DNA of 64,000 bases, from the NCBI RefSeq assembly GCF_011082725.1, contig NZ_CP049715.1, positions 1,240,001 through 1,304,000 on the forward strand, given 5' to 3'. The notes beneath the pieces are model-generated. The model saw only the letters and a list, made by a program, of their open reading frames with translations. It did not search any database and was not told the DNA's origin. Position numbers and translations under genes: made by a program. This document shows, in pieces, positions 17,016-26,105 of the stretch. Each line of letters starts with the position of its first letter. Position 1 is the first letter of the stretch. This stretch comes from Apibacter sp. B3706. GTDB taxonomy: Bacteria > Bacteroidota > Bacteroidia > Flavobacteriales > Weeksellaceae.

Positions 17016-19871
17016 ATGCAATATAATTTTCAGGAAATCGAAAAAAAATGGCAAAAAAAATGGAAAGAGCAACAAACATTTGCTGCTTCAAACCATACAG
17101 ATAAACCCAAGTTTTATGTATTGGATATGTTTCCGTATCCTTCGGGAGCCGGTTTACATGTAGGTCATCCACTGGGTTATATTGCCTCTGATATTTATGC
17201 AAGGTTTAAACGCCACCAAGGTTTTAATGTACTTCATCCCATTGGTTATGATAGTTTCGGGCTTCCTGCCGAACAATATGCTATTCAAACAGGCCAACAT
17301 CCGGCGATAACCACAGAAGTTAATATTAACGGGGGGATAGATAATAAAGACAATGTTATTGCAGGATATAATAATCAGTTGAAAAAGTTGGGATTTTCTT
17401 TTGACTGGAATCGTGAAGTGAGAACATCTGATCCCGGCTATTATAAATGGACCCAATGGATTTTCATCCATCTTTTTAACTCATATTACAATACTTCTTC
17501 GCAAGAGGCTCGTCCTATTACTGAATTAGTAGATATTTTTTCAAAGGAAGGTAATGCTAAAATAAATGCCTGTACCTCACCAATTGAAATATTTTCGGCT
17601 GAAGATTGGAAACGTTTTTCAGATGAAAAAAAACAACATATTCTTTTAAATTATCGATTGGCATATCGTGCAGAAACAACCGTTAACTGGTGTCCCGCCT
17701 TAGGTACGGTCCTAGCAAATGATGAAGTAGTAAATGGAGTTTCTGAACGAGGAGGATTTCCTGTTTATCAAAAAAGTATGATGCAATGGTCCATGAGGAT
17801 CACGGCTTATGCTGAAAGACTTCTTTCCGGATTGGAAACCATCGATTGGAGCGAATCAATCAAAGAAAGTCAACGTAATTGGATCGGAAAATCTTTAGGA
17901 GCAGAAATCAATTTTGCTGTTGCTGATTCCGAGGCAACCGTGACAATTTTCACCACTCGTCCGGATACAATATTTGGTGCAACTTATATGGTTATGGCTC
18001 CTGAACATCCTCTTGTGGATCAAATTACTACCGGAACTTATTACGAAGCCGTAAACCAATATAAAGATCAAAGCACCAAACGATCGGAAAGGGAGCGAAT
18101 CGCAGATGCTAAAACTGTTTCAGGACAATTTACCGGTGCTTATGCTATAAATCCTTTTACTCATAAAAAAATTCCTATTTATATTGCAGATTACGTATTA
18201 TATGGATACGGAACAGGTGCCATAATGGCTGTTCCTGCTCATGATGAGCGTGATCATCGATTTGCTAAACATTTTGGACTTCCAATTGTTGAAGTAATTA
18301 AAGGAGGAACCGATGTTCAAGAAGAGGCTTTTTCTTCTAAAGAAGGAATCTGTATCAATTCCCAAATTTTAGACGGATTGACTGTTAAAGATGCTCAAGC
18401 TAAAATTATTGAGGTAATAGAAAAAATGAAAATCGGGCACGGAACCACCAACTACCGATTACGAGATGCCGTTTTTTCTCGTCAACGATATTGGGGGGAA
18501 CCTATTCCTATATATTATAAAAATGATATTCCCTATGCTTTACCGGAATCTGCATTACCTTTACTTCTTCCGGAGGTTGAAAAATATTTGCCCACTGAAG
18601 ACGGAGACCCTCCGTTGGGACGTGCTGCACAATGGGCTTGGGATACTGAAAATGAACAAGTTGTAAATAACGACCGTATTAATCATACCACTATTTTTCC
18701 TTTAGATTTGAATACAATGCCCGGTTGGGCCGGAAGTTCCTGGTATTTTCTCAGATACACAGATCCAACTAACCATTCTTGCTTTGCGGATACTAAAAAA
18801 ATAAATTATTGGGAAAACGTAGATTTATATATTGGAGGAAGTGAACATGCTACGGGACATTTATTGTATTCACGTTTTTGGAATAAATTTTTAAAAGATT
18901 ATGGATACTGTGCCCAAGAAGAACCGTTCCAAAAATTAATTAATCAAGGGATGATTTTAGGTCAAAGTGCTTATATCTACCGAATTAACGGAACTAATAA
19001 CTTCATCTCTTACAATTTATTACATGAAGCACAAGATACCACTCCGCTGCATATTGATGTAAAACTTCTTAAAGGAACAACGGATGAAGTTGATTTAGAA
19101 AAATTAAGAAATTGGAGAGATGAATTCAAAAATGCAGAGTTTATTCTTGAAGAAGGTAAATTTATATGCGGGAGAGAAGTAGAAAAGATGTCAAAATCTT
19201 ACTACAATGTTATTAATCCGGATGATGTTTGTGATGAATACGGAGCCGACAGCTTACGTATGTATGAGATGTTTTTAGGACCTATTGAACAGGCTAAACC
19301 TTGGAATACTCAAGGACTTAGCGGAGTTCATGGATTCTTAAAAAAATTCTGGAAACTGTATCATTCCGGTGAAGGAGAAACTTTCTTTGTATCAGATGAA
19401 AAACCTACTAAAGAAGAACAAAAAATAATTCATCAATTAATAAAAAAAGTTAAAGAGGATTTGGATAACTTTTCTTTCAATACATCCATAAGTTCTTTTA
19501 TGATTGCTACCAATGATTTGGTAAAAATAAAATGCTATAAAAGAGAAATTTTAGAATCCTTGTGCATTTTAATCTCTCCTTATGCTCCACATATTGCAGA
19601 AGAACTATGGGAAAAATTAGGACATGAAAACAGCATTGAATTTCAAGCATTCCCTGAATTCAACGCTGAATATCTTGTTTCCGAAATACATGAATATCCG
19701 GTTAGTTTTAATGGAAAAGTACGTTTTAAAATTGAAATGCCTATTTCCGCTACTCCTAAAGAAATTGAAGAAGCAGTAATGGCCCATGAAAAAACACCGA
19801 ATTATCTTGACGGCAAACAACCTAAAAAGATTATTGTAGTGCCTAAACGAATTGTCAATATTGTACTATAA
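17016..19871 (+). CDS. leuS: Leucine-tRNA ligase
   Basis: This class I aminoacyl-tRNA synthetase charges tRNA-Leu with leucine in the cytoplasm. From ATG 17016 it has 951 residues. The HIGH-type motif is HVGH at 48-51 (FPYPSGAGLHVGHPLGY) and the KMSKS loop is exact at 724-728. Between them are the CP1 editing domain (TIFTTRPDTIFGATYMV and the AIMAVPAHDERD motif) and the Leu-specific GWAGSSWYFLRY stretch. It is about 90 residues longer than the E. coli enzyme, as is common in Bacteroidetes, with extra sequence before KMSKS. A TTG at 16971 would add 15 residues but would include the promoter box, so ATG 17016 is chosen. Confidence 0.97.
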   Translation: MQYNFQEIEKKWQKKWKEQQTFAASNHTDKPKFYVLDMFPYPSGAGLHVGHPLGYIASDIYARFKRHQGFNVLHPIGYDSFGLPAEQYAIQTGQHPAITTEVNINGGIDNKDNVIAGYNNQLKKLGFSFDWNREVRTSDPGYYKWTQWIFIHLFNSYYNTSSQEARPITELVDIFSKEGNAKINACTSPIEIFSAEDWKRFSDEKKQHILLNYRLAYRAETTVNWCPALGTVLANDEVVNGVSERGGFPVYQKSMMQWSMRITAYAERLLSGLETIDWSESIKESQRNWIGKSLGAEINFAVADSEATVTIFTTRPDTIFGATYMVMAPEHPLVDQITTGTYYEAVNQYKDQSTKRSERERIADAKTVSGQFTGAYAINPFTHKKIPIYIADYVLYGYGTGAIMAVPAHDERDHRFAKHFGLPIVEVIKGGTDVQEEAFSSKEGICINSQILDGLTVKDAQAKIIEVIEKMKIGHGTTNYRLRDAVFSRQRYWGEPIPIYYKNDIPYALPESALPLLLPEVEKYLPTEDGDPPLGRAAQWAWDTENEQVVNNDRINHTTIFPLDLNTMPGWAGSSWYFLRYTDPTNHSCFADTKKINYWENVDLYIGGSEHATGHLLYSRFWNKFLKDYGYCAQEEPFQKLINQGMILGQSAYIYRINGTNNFISYNLLHEAQDTTPLHIDVKLLKGTTDEVDLEKLRNWRDEFKNAEFILEEGKFICGREVEKMSKSYYNVINPDDVCDEYGADSLRMYEMFLGPIEQAKPWNTQGLSGVHGFLKKFWKLYHSGEGETFFVSDEKPTKEEQKIIHQLIKKVKEDLDNFSFNTSISSFMIATNDLVKIKCYKREILESLCILISPYAPHIAEELWEKLGHENSIEFQAFPEFNAEYLVSEIHEYPVSFNGKVRFKIEMPISATPKEIEEAVMAHEKTPNYLDGKQPKKIIVVPKRIVNIVL

Positions 19872-19880
19872 ATAGACTTG

Positions 19881-19912
19881 AAAAACCAATCCCAAAACGG
19901 ATTGGTTTTTTT
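19881..19912 (+). terminator. Terminator after leuS
   Basis: A 12-bp stem (AAAAACCAATCC and GGATTGGTTTTT) with a six-base loop is followed by more T residues, 9 bp after the leuS stop. Its A-rich left arm may also terminate the convergent SDR gene at 19941. Confidence 0.9.
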
Positions 19913-19940
19913 TATATTCCTTTATGCTATCTTTTATTAA

Positions 19941-20708
19941 CTAATTAGTTGTTAATCCACCATCAACTGATAGAATCGCTCCGGTAATCCATCGGGCTTG
20001 ATCGGAAGCCAGGAAAACAGCCGCCGCCCCAATATCTTCTACCGTTCCAATACTTCCCATCGGATATATAGATTTAATCATTGTATGAAAATTTGTTTTC
20101 CCTTCTTCGCTAAGTTGTTCTAAATTATATCGAAGAAGAGGCGTATCGATACTTCCCGGAGCAATAGCATTAACCCGAATTCCATCTTTTCCTGCCTCAA
20201 AAGCCAATGATTTAGTAAATGAATCTATACCGCCCTTAGTCATGGAGTAAGCAGTAGATTCTCTTCCCGGTAACATTCTGTGTGAAAAATAAGATGAAAT
20301 ATTAATTATATTTCCTTTAGATTTTTTCAAAGATTGATACAAATTTTGAGTCAGTATATAAGGTGCTTTCATATTAAGATTAATATGTTTATCTAACAAA
20401 TCTTCAGATGTTTCTTCAAAAGGATTAAAACGACCGATTCCTGCATTATTGATTAACACATCAACTGTCTTTACTTTTTCTAAAATTAGTTTACCAACTG
20501 AAGGTAATTTATCAATTTCCGTTAAATCCGCAGAAATCAGAAAAACAGTTACGTGATACGACGAAAATTCTTCTTTGATGTTGTTTAATCTTTGAGGATC
20601 TCTGGCAATTAGAACAAGATTTGCTCTTTGTTGGGCGAAAGCACGAGCAATTCCCAAGCCTATTCCTTCTGTAGCGCCGGTTATAATAACATTTTTGTCT
20701 TTGATCAT
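19941..20708 (-). CDS. SDR-family oxidoreductase
   Basis: This 255-residue short-chain dehydrogenase/reductase has a Rossmann fold: TGATEGIG at 10-17 binds NAD(P), NNAG is at 87-90, Ser is near 138, and Y154-x3-K158 is catalytic. The C-terminal SxDGG (LSVDGGLTTN) is typical of classical SDRs such as 3-oxoacyl-ACP reductases and glucose dehydrogenases. The substrate cannot be told. It is divergent from a MerR-type regulator 121 bp away, and repeated palindromes in the shared spacer suggest that regulator controls it. Confidence 0.9.
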   Translation of the reverse strand: MIKDKNVIITGATEGIGLGIARAFAQQRANLVLIARDPQRLNNIKEEFSSYHVTVFLISADLTEIDKLPSVGKLILEKVKTVDVLINNAGIGRFNPFEETSEDLLDKHINLNMKAPYILTQNLYQSLKKSKGNIINISSYFSHRMLPGRESTAYSMTKGGIDSFTKSLAFEAGKDGIRVNAIAPGSIDTPLLRYNLEQLSEEGKTNFHTMIKSIYPMGSIGTVEDIGAAAVFLASDQARWITGAILSVDGGLTTN

Positions 20709-20735
20709 AGTGTTTAAATTTTAATTATATTTTAT

Positions 20736-20750
20736 TGTTAAATATTTACA
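20736..20750. promoter_or_regulatory. Palindromic operator-like site 1
   Basis: TGTTAAATATTTACA is a near-palindrome resembling the perfect site at 20813-20827 (12 of 15 bases). It lies in the SDR leader. The match is by eye. Confidence 0.5.
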
Positions 20751-20755
20751 TTTTA

Positions 20756-20770
20756 TGCAAATTATTTACA
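20756..20770. promoter_or_regulatory. Palindromic operator-like site 2
   Basis: TGCAAATTATTTACA matches the 20813 site at 13 of 15 bases and begins exactly 20 bp from site 1, close to two helical turns. The minus-strand box TAAATTTG (20775-20782) for the SDR gene is adjacent. Confidence 0.55.
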
Positions 20771-20812
20771 ATTACAAATTTAACTTTTATTTTGTATATT
20801 TACTTCAAATAA

Positions 20813-20827
20813 TGTAAATAATTTACA
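20813..20827. promoter_or_regulatory. Palindromic operator-like site 3 before merR-like gene
   Basis: TGTAAATAATTTACA is a perfect 15-bp palindrome around a central A and ends 2 bp before the regulator's ATG. In that position a bound protein would block transcription or translation start of the regulator gene, so autoregulation is likely. Confidence 0.6.
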
Positions 20828-20829
20828 AA

Positions 20830-21138
20830 ATGAACGAAACCAATCATTTATCTTTCGATTTTAAATTTTTAGAGCAATTAATTGTGGGCATTGGCGAAGT
20901 TTCTCAAATAACGGGAATTCCTACCCGACAAATTAGGTATTGGGAAGATAAAGGAATTATCAAAAGTCTTACAGAACAGGAAGGAAAAAACAGAAGATAC
21001 AATTATGAAAATATTAAAAAAATGATTCTAATAAAAGAATTATTGGAAGAAGGGTTTACATTAGATGCTGCGTCACAAAAATTAGACAGCCGAATACAAA
21101 TGATTGAAAATGTATTAAAAAAGTTTTCCAACAAATAA
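20830..21138 (+). CDS. MerR-family transcriptional regulator
   Basis: This 102-residue DNA-binding protein has a winged helix-turn-helix at about 22-57 (GEVSQITGIPTRQIRYWEDK, then RRYNYENI), the MerR pattern. The rest is a short helix (IKKMILIKELLEEGFTLDAA) and a dimerisation tail. It lacks the cysteines of metal sensors and has no room for a large ligand domain, so the signal is unknown. It is divergent from the SDR gene and sits among GTAAAT-n-ATTTAC palindromes. Confidence 0.9.
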   Translation: MNETNHLSFDFKFLEQLIVGIGEVSQITGIPTRQIRYWEDKGIIKSLTEQEGKNRRYNYENIKKMILIKELLEEGFTLDAASQKLDSRIQMIENVLKKFSNK

Positions 21139-21223
21139 AATCAGTATATAATAAATGGGTTGTTAAAAGATCATTTATATTGCAAAATATTATAATTAAT
21201 CTTACTATAAATCATGCTTTACA

Positions 21224-21236
21224 GTAAATTATTTAC
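21224..21236. promoter_or_regulatory. Palindromic operator-like site 4 downstream of merR-like gene
   Basis: GTAAATTATTTAC is a perfect 13-bp palindrome with the same core as site 3, 86 bp past the regulator's stop and about 160 bp before the SAM-riboswitch promoter. The rest of 21139-21399 shows no gene or structure I can support. Confidence 0.45.
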
Positions 21237-21399
21237 CATCACAAAAAATTGTATTATTTCAACATGAAATTAATTTCGACGGTTATTTAAACGCTTCTGT
21301 TGGTAAATTCATTTCTGTTTAGCATATTTTAAATCTTATATTATAATGATTACTAAAGATGCATTACCTTTATAAATATTATAATAAAATGGTTTTTTA

Positions 21400-21429
21400 T
21401 TGGAAATTAAAAAATAAAACGTATCTTTG
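21400..21429 (+). promoter_or_regulatory. Bacteroidetes-type promoter of the methionine operon
   Basis: TTG at 21400-21402, a 19-bp spacer and TATCTTTG at 21422-21429 match the phylum consensus closely. Transcription would start shortly before the riboswitch at 21459. Confidence 0.8.
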
Positions 21430-21458
21430 TAATATATTTAGCGATCATTAATAAAATT

Positions 21459-21554
21459 ACTTATCAAGAAAGGTGGAGGGAATTGGCCCTATGATACCTT
21501 AGCAACCCTCTTATATGAGTAGGTGCTGCATCCAACCGTAAAGGAAAGATAAGT
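21459..21554 (+). ncRNA. SAM-I (S-box) riboswitch
   Basis: The element closes with a P1 helix, ACTTATC (21459-21465) and GATAAGT (21548-21554). It contains the conserved S-box segments aaggtggagggaattggccc, atgatacc and tagcaaccctc, with a later gtaggtgctgcatccaacc arm. The RNA senses S-adenosylmethionine and represses methionine genes when it is abundant. It lies 160 bp before the trans-sulfuration gene. A 9-bp hairpin at 21588-21615 (AGCTTCTTT/AAAGAAGCT) could belong to the expression platform, although no U-run follows it. Confidence 0.92.
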
Positions 21555-21714
21555 CGAAACAGCTTACATACAAATACAAATAATACGAGCTTCTTTCGAC
21601 CTACATAAAGAAGCTAATTCATAATTTAGCATTTAAATGGGAATCTTGTATAAGTTGTTTTATGATGATTAATGAATTTTAAGGCATTTATTAATTAGAA
21701 AAAACAACCTAGTC

Positions 21715-22851
21715 ATGAAATTAGAAACAAAATTAGTACATATTTCTACTCCTGATGTACTTACCGGAGCTATTTCTACTCCTATTTACCAAACCTCTTC
21801 TTATGTTCAGGAAGAACCGGATGTGAATAAAGGATTTGCTTATACAAGAACGGCTAATCCTACTCGTAAAGTTGTAGAACAAGCCATTGCTGAATTAGAG
21901 GGCGGTATTGCCGGATTTGCTTTTTCATCGGGATTGGCAGCAACGGATTGTGTTTTAAAGTTATTAAAACAAGGGGATGAAATTATTGCTGTAAATGATG
22001 TTTACGGAGGTACTTATCGAATAGTTACTACAGTTTATAATAAATTTGGTGTAACCTCTAAATTTATTGATACTACTGATCTTCAAAATGTCTTACAAGC
22101 AGTTTCAAATAAAACTCGCTTCATCTGGCTGGAAACCCCTACAAATCCAACTTTAAAAATATCCGACATTGAAGAAATCGCTAAAATTTCCAAGCAAGTG
22201 GGAGCATTATTAATTGTAGATAATACATTTTTATCTCCTGCTTTACAACAACCGCTACGTTTAGGAGCAGATATTGTTGTACACAGTGGAACTAAATATC
22301 TTTCAGGACATGGAGATGTTTTATCCGGATTTATAGTTGTGAAAGATCCTAAAAAAGCCGAAGAATTAAAATATTTACAAAATACCTCAGGTGGTGTTCT
22401 CTCTCCTTTTGATAGTTGGTTAACCTTACGCGGAATTCAAACTCTATCTCTGCGTATGGAAAAACATTCACAAAATGCTCAAAAAATTGCTGAATTTTTA
22501 ACTACACATCCCAAAGTAGATAAAGTATATTATCCGGGATTAAAAAATCATCCCAACCATCATATTGCGGCCAAACAACAAAAAGGGTTTGGCGGAATGG
22601 TATCATTTAGTTTAAAAGACGATACTTTAGAAGCGGCAAAAGATTTTTTAACCCGTACCAAAATTTTCCTTTTAGCTGAAAATTTAGGCGATGTTAGGAG
22701 TTTGGGTAGCCATCCAGCCACCATGACCCATAAATCAACCCCTCTTGAAGTTCGTAAAGAAACAGGAATACAAGATTCTTTAATTCGTTTATCGGTAGGA
22801 ATTGAAAATGTGGATGACCTGATTAATGATATCAAACAAGCTTTAGATTAA
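21715..22851 (+). CDS. metB: PLP-dependent trans-sulfuration enzyme (cystathionine gamma-synthase/lyase type)
   Basis: This 378-residue enzyme of the Cys/Met metabolism PLP family has the cofactor lysine at K194 in SGTKYLSGHGDV, the phosphate-binding SSGLAAT stretch near 71, and LETPTNPTLK at 139-148. Such enzymes make cystathionine from an activated homoserine and cysteine, or take sulfide directly, on the way to methionine; some instead cleave cystathionine. The SAM riboswitch upstream and the homoserine dehydrogenase 28 bp downstream argue for a biosynthetic role. The exact reaction cannot be told from sequence alone, so metB is provisional. Confidence 0.85.
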   Translation: MKLETKLVHISTPDVLTGAISTPIYQTSSYVQEEPDVNKGFAYTRTANPTRKVVEQAIAELEGGIAGFAFSSGLAATDCVLKLLKQGDEIIAVNDVYGGTYRIVTTVYNKFGVTSKFIDTTDLQNVLQAVSNKTRFIWLETPTNPTLKISDIEEIAKISKQVGALLIVDNTFLSPALQQPLRLGADIVVHSGTKYLSGHGDVLSGFIVVKDPKKAEELKYLQNTSGGVLSPFDSWLTLRGIQTLSLRMEKHSQNAQKIAEFLTTHPKVDKVYYPGLKNHPNHHIAAKQQKGFGGMVSFSLKDDTLEAAKDFLTRTKIFLLAENLGDVRSLGSHPATMTHKSTPLEVRKETGIQDSLIRLSVGIENVDDLINDIKQALD

Positions 22852-22879
22852 CGGTTAATTTTATAAATTGAATAATTGA

Positions 22880-24061
22880 ATGATAAGAAATAAACTTAAA
22901 TTAGGAATTTTTGGATTTGGATGTGTGGGAACGGGATTGTATAAAGTGTTAGAAGAAGCCGAAAGTGTAGATGCAAATATTAAAAAAATATGTATTAAAC
23001 ATCCCGATAAACCGAGATCAATCGATAAAAAGTATTTTACTACTGATAAATACGAGTTATTATCGGACCCTGAAATTGAAGTTATTGTTGAATTAATAGA
23101 TGACGCTGATGCTGCTTTTGATATTGTTTCAGAGGCCATGAAAAACGGAAAAGCTGTAGTTTCGGCAAATAAAAAGATGATTGCCGAACATTTACCTGAA
23201 CTTCTAAAGTTGGAAAAAGAATACCAAGTTCCCCTACTCTATGAAGCCTCTGTTTGCGCCAGTATTCCCATCATCAGAAATTTAGAAGAATATTATGACA
23301 ATGATTTGTTAACATCGGTATCGGGAATTTTTAATGGTTCTACCAATTTCATTTTAACCAAAATGATCCATGAAAAACTTTCTTATCCTGTGGTTTTAAA
23401 AGAAGCACAAGAAAAAGGCTTCGCAGAATCAGATCCTACCTTAGATGTTGAAGGAATTGATCCTAAATATAAATTGTGTATTATTCTTTTTCATGCTTTT
23501 GGACTTATTACTAAACCGGAATCTATATTTAATTTTGGAATATCAAGAATTAGTGATTTTGACTTGGAATTTGCTCGTCAAAGAAATTTAACAATCAAGT
23601 TAATAGCAAGATGCAATAAAAATAATAATGAAATTACGGGTTTTTGTGCTCCTACTTTTATAGAAAAAGAAAATACATTAGCTCATGTAAATTATGAATA
23701 TAATGGAGTGGTTTTAGAAAGTGCTTTTTCTGAAAAGCAACTGATGATCGGTAAAGGTGCCGGAGATAAACCCACCGGATCTGCCGTGCTTTCTGATATT
23801 TCAGCTTTAACGTATGATTACAGATATGAAAACAAGAAATATATTCATCTAAATAAACAATTACAATTAGTAGATACTAAAATTTATAAAGTTTATGTGA
23901 GATATCACGATCAATTTTCCGGTTTTGATGATTTTGAGTCCATCGAAGAACAATACAGCAGCCTTTCAGGTAATTATTTTATAGGCTTCATCTGTTTACA
24001 TAAATTAGCGCATTCTTTATGGATTAAAGACCCGAATATAAATGTTATTTTTTTCAGCTGA
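22880..24061 (+). CDS. hom: Homoserine dehydrogenase
   Basis: This 393-residue enzyme reduces aspartate semialdehyde to homoserine, the branch point to methionine and threonine. The N-terminal Rossmann motif is GFGCVG at 12-17. NGSTNFILTKM and GFAESDPTLDVEGIDPKYKL are the classic homoserine dehydrogenase signatures. It is a stand-alone enzyme, not fused to aspartokinase, and the C-terminal ~100 residues could be a weak ACT-like part. It follows the trans-sulfuration gene closely, so it should also be under the SAM riboswitch. Confidence 0.93.
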   Translation: MIRNKLKLGIFGFGCVGTGLYKVLEEAESVDANIKKICIKHPDKPRSIDKKYFTTDKYELLSDPEIEVIVELIDDADAAFDIVSEAMKNGKAVVSANKKMIAEHLPELLKLEKEYQVPLLYEASVCASIPIIRNLEEYYDNDLLTSVSGIFNGSTNFILTKMIHEKLSYPVVLKEAQEKGFAESDPTLDVEGIDPKYKLCIILFHAFGLITKPESIFNFGISRISDFDLEFARQRNLTIKLIARCNKNNNEITGFCAPTFIEKENTLAHVNYEYNGVVLESAFSEKQLMIGKGAGDKPTGSAVLSDISALTYDYRYENKKYIHLNKQLQLVDTKIYKVYVRYHDQFSGFDDFESIEEQYSSLSGNYFIGFICLHKLAHSLWIKDPNINVIFFS

Positions 24062-24087
24062 TTGGGTTGATAAGTATGTAAATTCAA

Positions 24088-25218
24088 CTATTTAGTTATA
24101 TGATTGCCCAATGCTCGGTCATACAATTCTTTATATATAGGAATTATCTTAGAATTATCAAAAAGTAAAGCTTGATCTTTCGCTTGTTTTTTGAAAAGTG
24201 AAAGCATTTTTTCATCTTTCAGCAGCCTAATGGCATTCTTTGCCATGGAAGGAACGTCACCAACAGGTGATACAAATCCTGAAAAACCGTCTTTATTAAC
24301 TTCTGTAATTCCCCCGGCATTACTGGAAATAACAGGTATGCCACAGGCCATTGCTTCTAAGGCTGCCAATCCGAAACTTTCTTGTTCAGAAGGTAATAAA
24401 AATAGATCTGCAATGCTTAAAATTGAAGATACATCTACCATTTTTCCCAACGTTTTTATTTTATCCTCCAAATGATACACTTTAGTTAAATGCTCAATAG
24501 TTTCTGTCTCCGGTCCTTCTCCAACAATCAAAAGTTTCGATTTAACTTCTTTTTGTACCAGATTGAAAATCGACATTACATCATCAATGCGTTTAATTTT
24601 TCTCAAGTTAGATACATGGATGAGTAATTTTTCATCTTCAGAAGCAAAATTCTTTCGGATACACGGGCTTGATATTTTCAAGGAATTATCAATAAAATTC
24701 GGAATTACTTCAATGTCTTTTTTAATAGTAAATGCCTCAAAAGTATCTTGTTTTAAACTTTGGGAAACAGAGGTTATATAATCGGATTTATTGATCGAAA
24801 ATTCGACACCGGATTTATAAATGGGATGACTTCCTACCAAAGTAATATCTGTACCGTGTAAGGTAGTGATTACCGGTAAGTCAACACCCTTCTCTTTTAA
24901 AATTTGCTTGGCAAAATAGGCTGCATAAGCATGAGGTATTGCATAATGTACATGCAGCAAATCTAATCCGTAAGTTTCTGCAACATTTACAATGATTGTA
25001 GACAATGCTAAGGAAAAGGGTTGATATTCAAATAAAGGGTACTGTTTAATGCAAACTTGATGAAAATATACATTAGGCAAAGTGACATCCAGTTTTGCCG
25101 GAATGCTATAGCTTATAAAATGAGCTTCATTACCTAATGCGGCCATCTCCATTCCTAATTGGGTGGCAACTATCCCGCTCCCACCGAACGTAGGATAACA
25201 AACAATTCCAATTTTCAT
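24088..25218 (-). CDS. bshA: N-acetyl-alpha-D-glucosaminyl L-malate synthase BshA
   Basis: This 376-residue GT4 glycosyltransferase performs the first step of bacillithiol synthesis, joining GlcNAc from UDP-GlcNAc to L-malate. The N-terminus (MKIGIVCYPTFGGSGIVATQ) and VYFHQVCIKQYPLFEYQPF are characteristic of BshA, and LLPSEQESFGLAALEAMACG near residue 290 is the GT4 EX7E nucleotide-sugar site. It follows the esterase gene with one base between them, so the two are co-transcribed. Bacillithiol is the low-molecular-weight thiol of many Bacteroidetes. Confidence 0.92.
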   Translation of the reverse strand: MKIGIVCYPTFGGSGIVATQLGMEMAALGNEAHFISYSIPAKLDVTLPNVYFHQVCIKQYPLFEYQPFSLALSTIIVNVAETYGLDLLHVHYAIPHAYAAYFAKQILKEKGVDLPVITTLHGTDITLVGSHPIYKSGVEFSINKSDYITSVSQSLKQDTFEAFTIKKDIEVIPNFIDNSLKISSPCIRKNFASEDEKLLIHVSNLRKIKRIDDVMSIFNLVQKEVKSKLLIVGEGPETETIEHLTKVYHLEDKIKTLGKMVDVSSILSIADLFLLPSEQESFGLAALEAMACGIPVISSNAGGITEVNKDGFSGFVSPVGDVPSMAKNAIRLLKDEKMLSLFKKQAKDQALLFDNSKIIPIYKELYDRALGNHITK

Positions 25219-25219
25219 C

Positions 25220-25849
25220 TTATTGCAAAAAATTTAAAAGATCATAATAGTTTTCAGAATTTATGCCATGACCTTCATTGTATTCATGATATTCATAATC
25301 TAAATCTAATTCCTCACATATTGATTTGAATTGACGAGACCATTGAATGGGAATAATAGGATCTTCTTTTCCATGAGAAAAGAAAAATTCCAATTGTGAA
25401 AAATCATCCCCCATGTTTACGTCTTTCAATAATTCCGGATCCGGATATCCACTTAAACAGGCTATTTTTTTAAACCTTTTTGGATGGTGTAATGCTAATG
25501 AAAAAGAAAGGATAGCTCCTTGACTAAAACCTAATAAGGTTATGGAATTAGTATCGAAAGGATATTTAGTTTGGATTTGATCCAAAAATTTCATAATAAT
25601 TTTTTGCGATTCAATGGCCTGGTAGGAATTAATCATTTTGGCTCCTGAAGTAAAATCTAAATCGTACCAGGCATATCCACCCATGCTAATTTCTCGTATG
25701 GCTCGTAAACTAATCACGTAGGCATCATCGGGTAATTCTTCTGCAAAACTGAACAAATCTTGCTCATTACTTCCATATCCATGCAGCAAAAGTATTAATG
25801 AAGGCGTCTCGGTAGCTGACTTAGGTTCTCTTAATAAATAATGGACCAT
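25220..25849 (-). CDS. Alpha/beta hydrolase, phospholipase/carboxylesterase family
   Basis: This 209-residue serine hydrolase has LLHGYGSNEQDL near 21-32 as the oxyanion region, the nucleophile elbow GFSQG at 107-111 (S109), an acid in SHGKEDPIIP and a histidine in NEGHGIN. The length and motifs fit the YpfH/EstB type of carboxylesterases. It is the first gene of a pair with bshA. The natural substrate is unknown. Confidence 0.88.
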   Translation of the reverse strand: MVHYLLREPKSATETPSLILLLHGYGSNEQDLFSFAEELPDDAYVISLRAIREISMGGYAWYDLDFTSGAKMINSYQAIESQKIIMKFLDQIQTKYPFDTNSITLLGFSQGAILSFSLALHHPKRFKKIACLSGYPDPELLKDVNMGDDFSQLEFFFSHGKEDPIIPIQWSRQFKSICEELDLDYEYHEYNEGHGINSENYYDLLNFLQ

Positions 25850-26105
25850 ATTTAGAAATTTAGTAAAACAAAGATACTCTTTTTTGTATAATACATTTTA
25901 GAGGATCAAGCTATCTAACGTTATCTATACGTTTCTTATGAAATTTATGCTTCTTAGTGAGTATCTTGAAAATGATTTTTTTTAGATCAATTGTTAATAA
26001 GAACATTAGATTAGATTATATTATATTTTTTCAAATTATTAAAACATAATGCTTTTTAGTAAAATAGATACGGTTTAAAATTATTAGTAGTAACCAATCG
26101 ATTTT

